Below are positions 42,078 through 42,934 of a stretch of 42,934 nt of DNA, piece after piece. Under the pieces are notes generated by a model, which saw only the letters and a list, made by a program, of their open reading frames with translations, was not told the origin of the DNA and did not search any database. The position numbers and the translations under genes were made by a program. Source of the stretch: Candidatus Omnitrophota bacterium (GTDB lineage: Bacteria > Omnitrophota > Gorgyraeia > Zapsychrales > Fredricksoniimonadaceae); assembly GCA_013285735.1 (NCBI GenBank), contig JABDGZ010000012.1, forward strand, positions 1-42,934, in the 5' to 3' direction. Numbering within the stretch: the first letter of the stretch is position 1; every line of letters begins with the position of its first letter.

Positions 42078-42871
42078 TGCAGATAAAATTAGGTGAATAC
42101 CGTCCAGTGATATTAGTCGATGCGAACGCAATAGCGGTGCGTCGTCACGATATGGTGATTTTGGAAGTTGAACGGAATTTGGAATTCGGCAAGATTATTT
42201 CAGATCCGGACAAGGTTTGTACAGGCAAGACCGAGGCAGCAGTGGGCAAGATCGTACGTTTGGCGAGTGACGGAGATTTACGTCAGGTAGTCAATAATGA
42301 AATGAAATCCGCTGAAGCCTTGAAAACTTGTAAAAATAAAGTCGTTGAAAGTAAAATGGATATGCAGTTAGTCCAGGCAGAATATTCTTTTGATGCCACC
42401 AAGATACTGATCTTTTTTACAGCAGAAGGTCGGGTGGATTTTCGTAACTTGGTGAAAGATTTGGCTAAAATGCTGCGCGTGCGTATTGAACTCAAACAAA
42501 TCGGGGTGCGTGACAAAGCTAAAATCGTCGGTGGCTATGGTGTTTGCGGCAGGGAATTATGCTGCTCATCTTATATGAAAGATTTCCATCCTCTTTCGAT
42601 CAAAATGGCCAAGGACCAGGGTTTGCCATTAAACCCTCAGAAAATCTCCGGTGTTTGCGGCAGGGTCAAGTGCTGCATGGCGTATGAATATCAAGTTTAC
42701 CGTGAATTCGCTAAAAGCCTGCCCAAGATAGGGGCCAAGGTCACCACCCCTGAAGGTGAAAAGGGTAAGGTCATTGCCATGGATATCTTGAAGCATTACG
42801 TGACCGTAGATTTGGGTGACGGTAAAATGGTCAAGGTCGATTATCCTCTAGGGAATCCAGTCTCAGTTTAA
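42065..42871 (+). CDS. ricT: PSP1/RicT-family protein (YaaT-like)
   Basis: 268 residues with a PSP1 C-terminal domain. Cysteine-rich core GVCGRELCCSSYMKDFHPLS and SGVCGRVKCCMAYEYQ (about 159-215) matches RicT, which in Bacillus forms the Ric (Y) complex with RicA and RicF, carries Fe-S clusters and modulates RNase Y-dependent mRNA processing. RicA and RicF are not in the window. Position between holB and metG matches Bacillus yaaT. Start ATG 42065 lies inside holB. Confidence 0.93.
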   Translation: MGQLVQIKLGEYRPVILVDANAIAVRRHDMVILEVERNLEFGKIISDPDKVCTGKTEAAVGKIVRLASDGDLRQVVNNEMKSAEALKTCKNKVVESKMDMQLVQAEYSFDATKILIFFTAEGRVDFRNLVKDLAKMLRVRIELKQIGVRDKAKIVGGYGVCGRELCCSSYMKDFHPLSIKMAKDQGLPLNPQKISGVCGRVKCCMAYEYQVYREFAKSLPKIGAKVTTPEGEKGKVIAMDILKHYVTVDLGDGKMVKVDYPLGNPVSV

Positions 42872-42873
42872 TC

Positions 42874-42934
42874 ATGAGCAAATTCTTTGTTTCAACTCCA
42901 ATTTATTATGTGAATGATGCCCCTCATATAGGGC
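42874..42934 (+). CDS. metG: methionyl-tRNA synthetase, 3'-truncated by window edge
   Basis: Only the first 20 codons are present: MSKFFVSTPIYYVNDAPHIG, the N-terminus of class I MetRS leading into the HIGH motif. Two bases after the ricT stop; holB-ricT-metG is a known neighbourhood. Identification rests on a short but very characteristic segment. Confidence 0.88.
   Translation, partial: MSKFFVSTPIYYVNDAPHIG

Overview
This window is a gene-dense stretch of a bacterial chromosome, with essentially every gene on the plus strand. It looks like a diderm, non-proteobacterial lineage. Lol-type lipoprotein export genes and Mla-type phospholipid transport genes imply an outer membrane. The stress and housekeeping block (mcsA-mcsB-clpC ... 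radA-PIN/TRAM-ispD-ispF-cysE-cysS) instead follows the order best known from Firmicutes. I infer Candidatus Omnitrophota or a relative. The assignment is inference; a 16S or marker-gene tree would settle it.

Bases 1-22534 are a continuous str-S10-spc-alpha supercluster: 3' end of rpoC, rpsL, rpsG, fusA, tuf, then rpsJ through rplP/rpmC/rpsQ, rplN through rplO/secY/adk/map/infA/rpmJ, and rpsM-rpsK-rpsD-rpoA-rplQ. It encodes ribosomal proteins, elongation factors, the Sec channel and RNA polymerase subunits. Local oddities are a 56-base out-of-frame rpoC/rpsL overlap, no rpmD (L30) between rpsE and rplO, a second diverged copy of the last codons of rpsH just after rpsH, a 90-residue Gly-rich extension on S5, and a long tail on L17. 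A rho-independent terminator closes the block near 22600.

Bases 22620-23750 are a small accessory island: a good promoter, a roughly 105-base leader whose last hairpin buries the Shine-Dalgarno sequence, two tiny membrane-protein genes, two dispersed repeats, and a RHH/RelE-type toxin-antitoxin pair with its own promoter.

Bases 23760-32924 begin with a consensus sigma70-type promoter and lysS. Then come lolC/E-lolD, ilvE, mcsA-mcsB-clpC (arginine phosphorylation and ClpC unfoldase, no ctsR in the window) and mlaE. A 435-base gene-free gap (32925-33359) follows. It holds two dispersed repeats, a roughly 40-base-arm inverted repeat and further predicted stems. It separates mlaE from mlaF, which are normally adjacent.

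Bases 33360-42934 continue with mlaF, mlaD, radA, a membrane PIN-TRAM protein, ispD, ispF, cysE, cysS, tmk, holB, ricT and the first 20 codons of metG. Many neighbours touch or overlap, suggesting long polycistronic transcripts with coupled translation. No tRNA, rRNA, CRISPR array, transposase, integrase or phage gene was seen. The least explained parts are the 22.6-23.2 kb small-protein island, the 33.0-33.36 kb structured gap, and the rpsH tail duplication.
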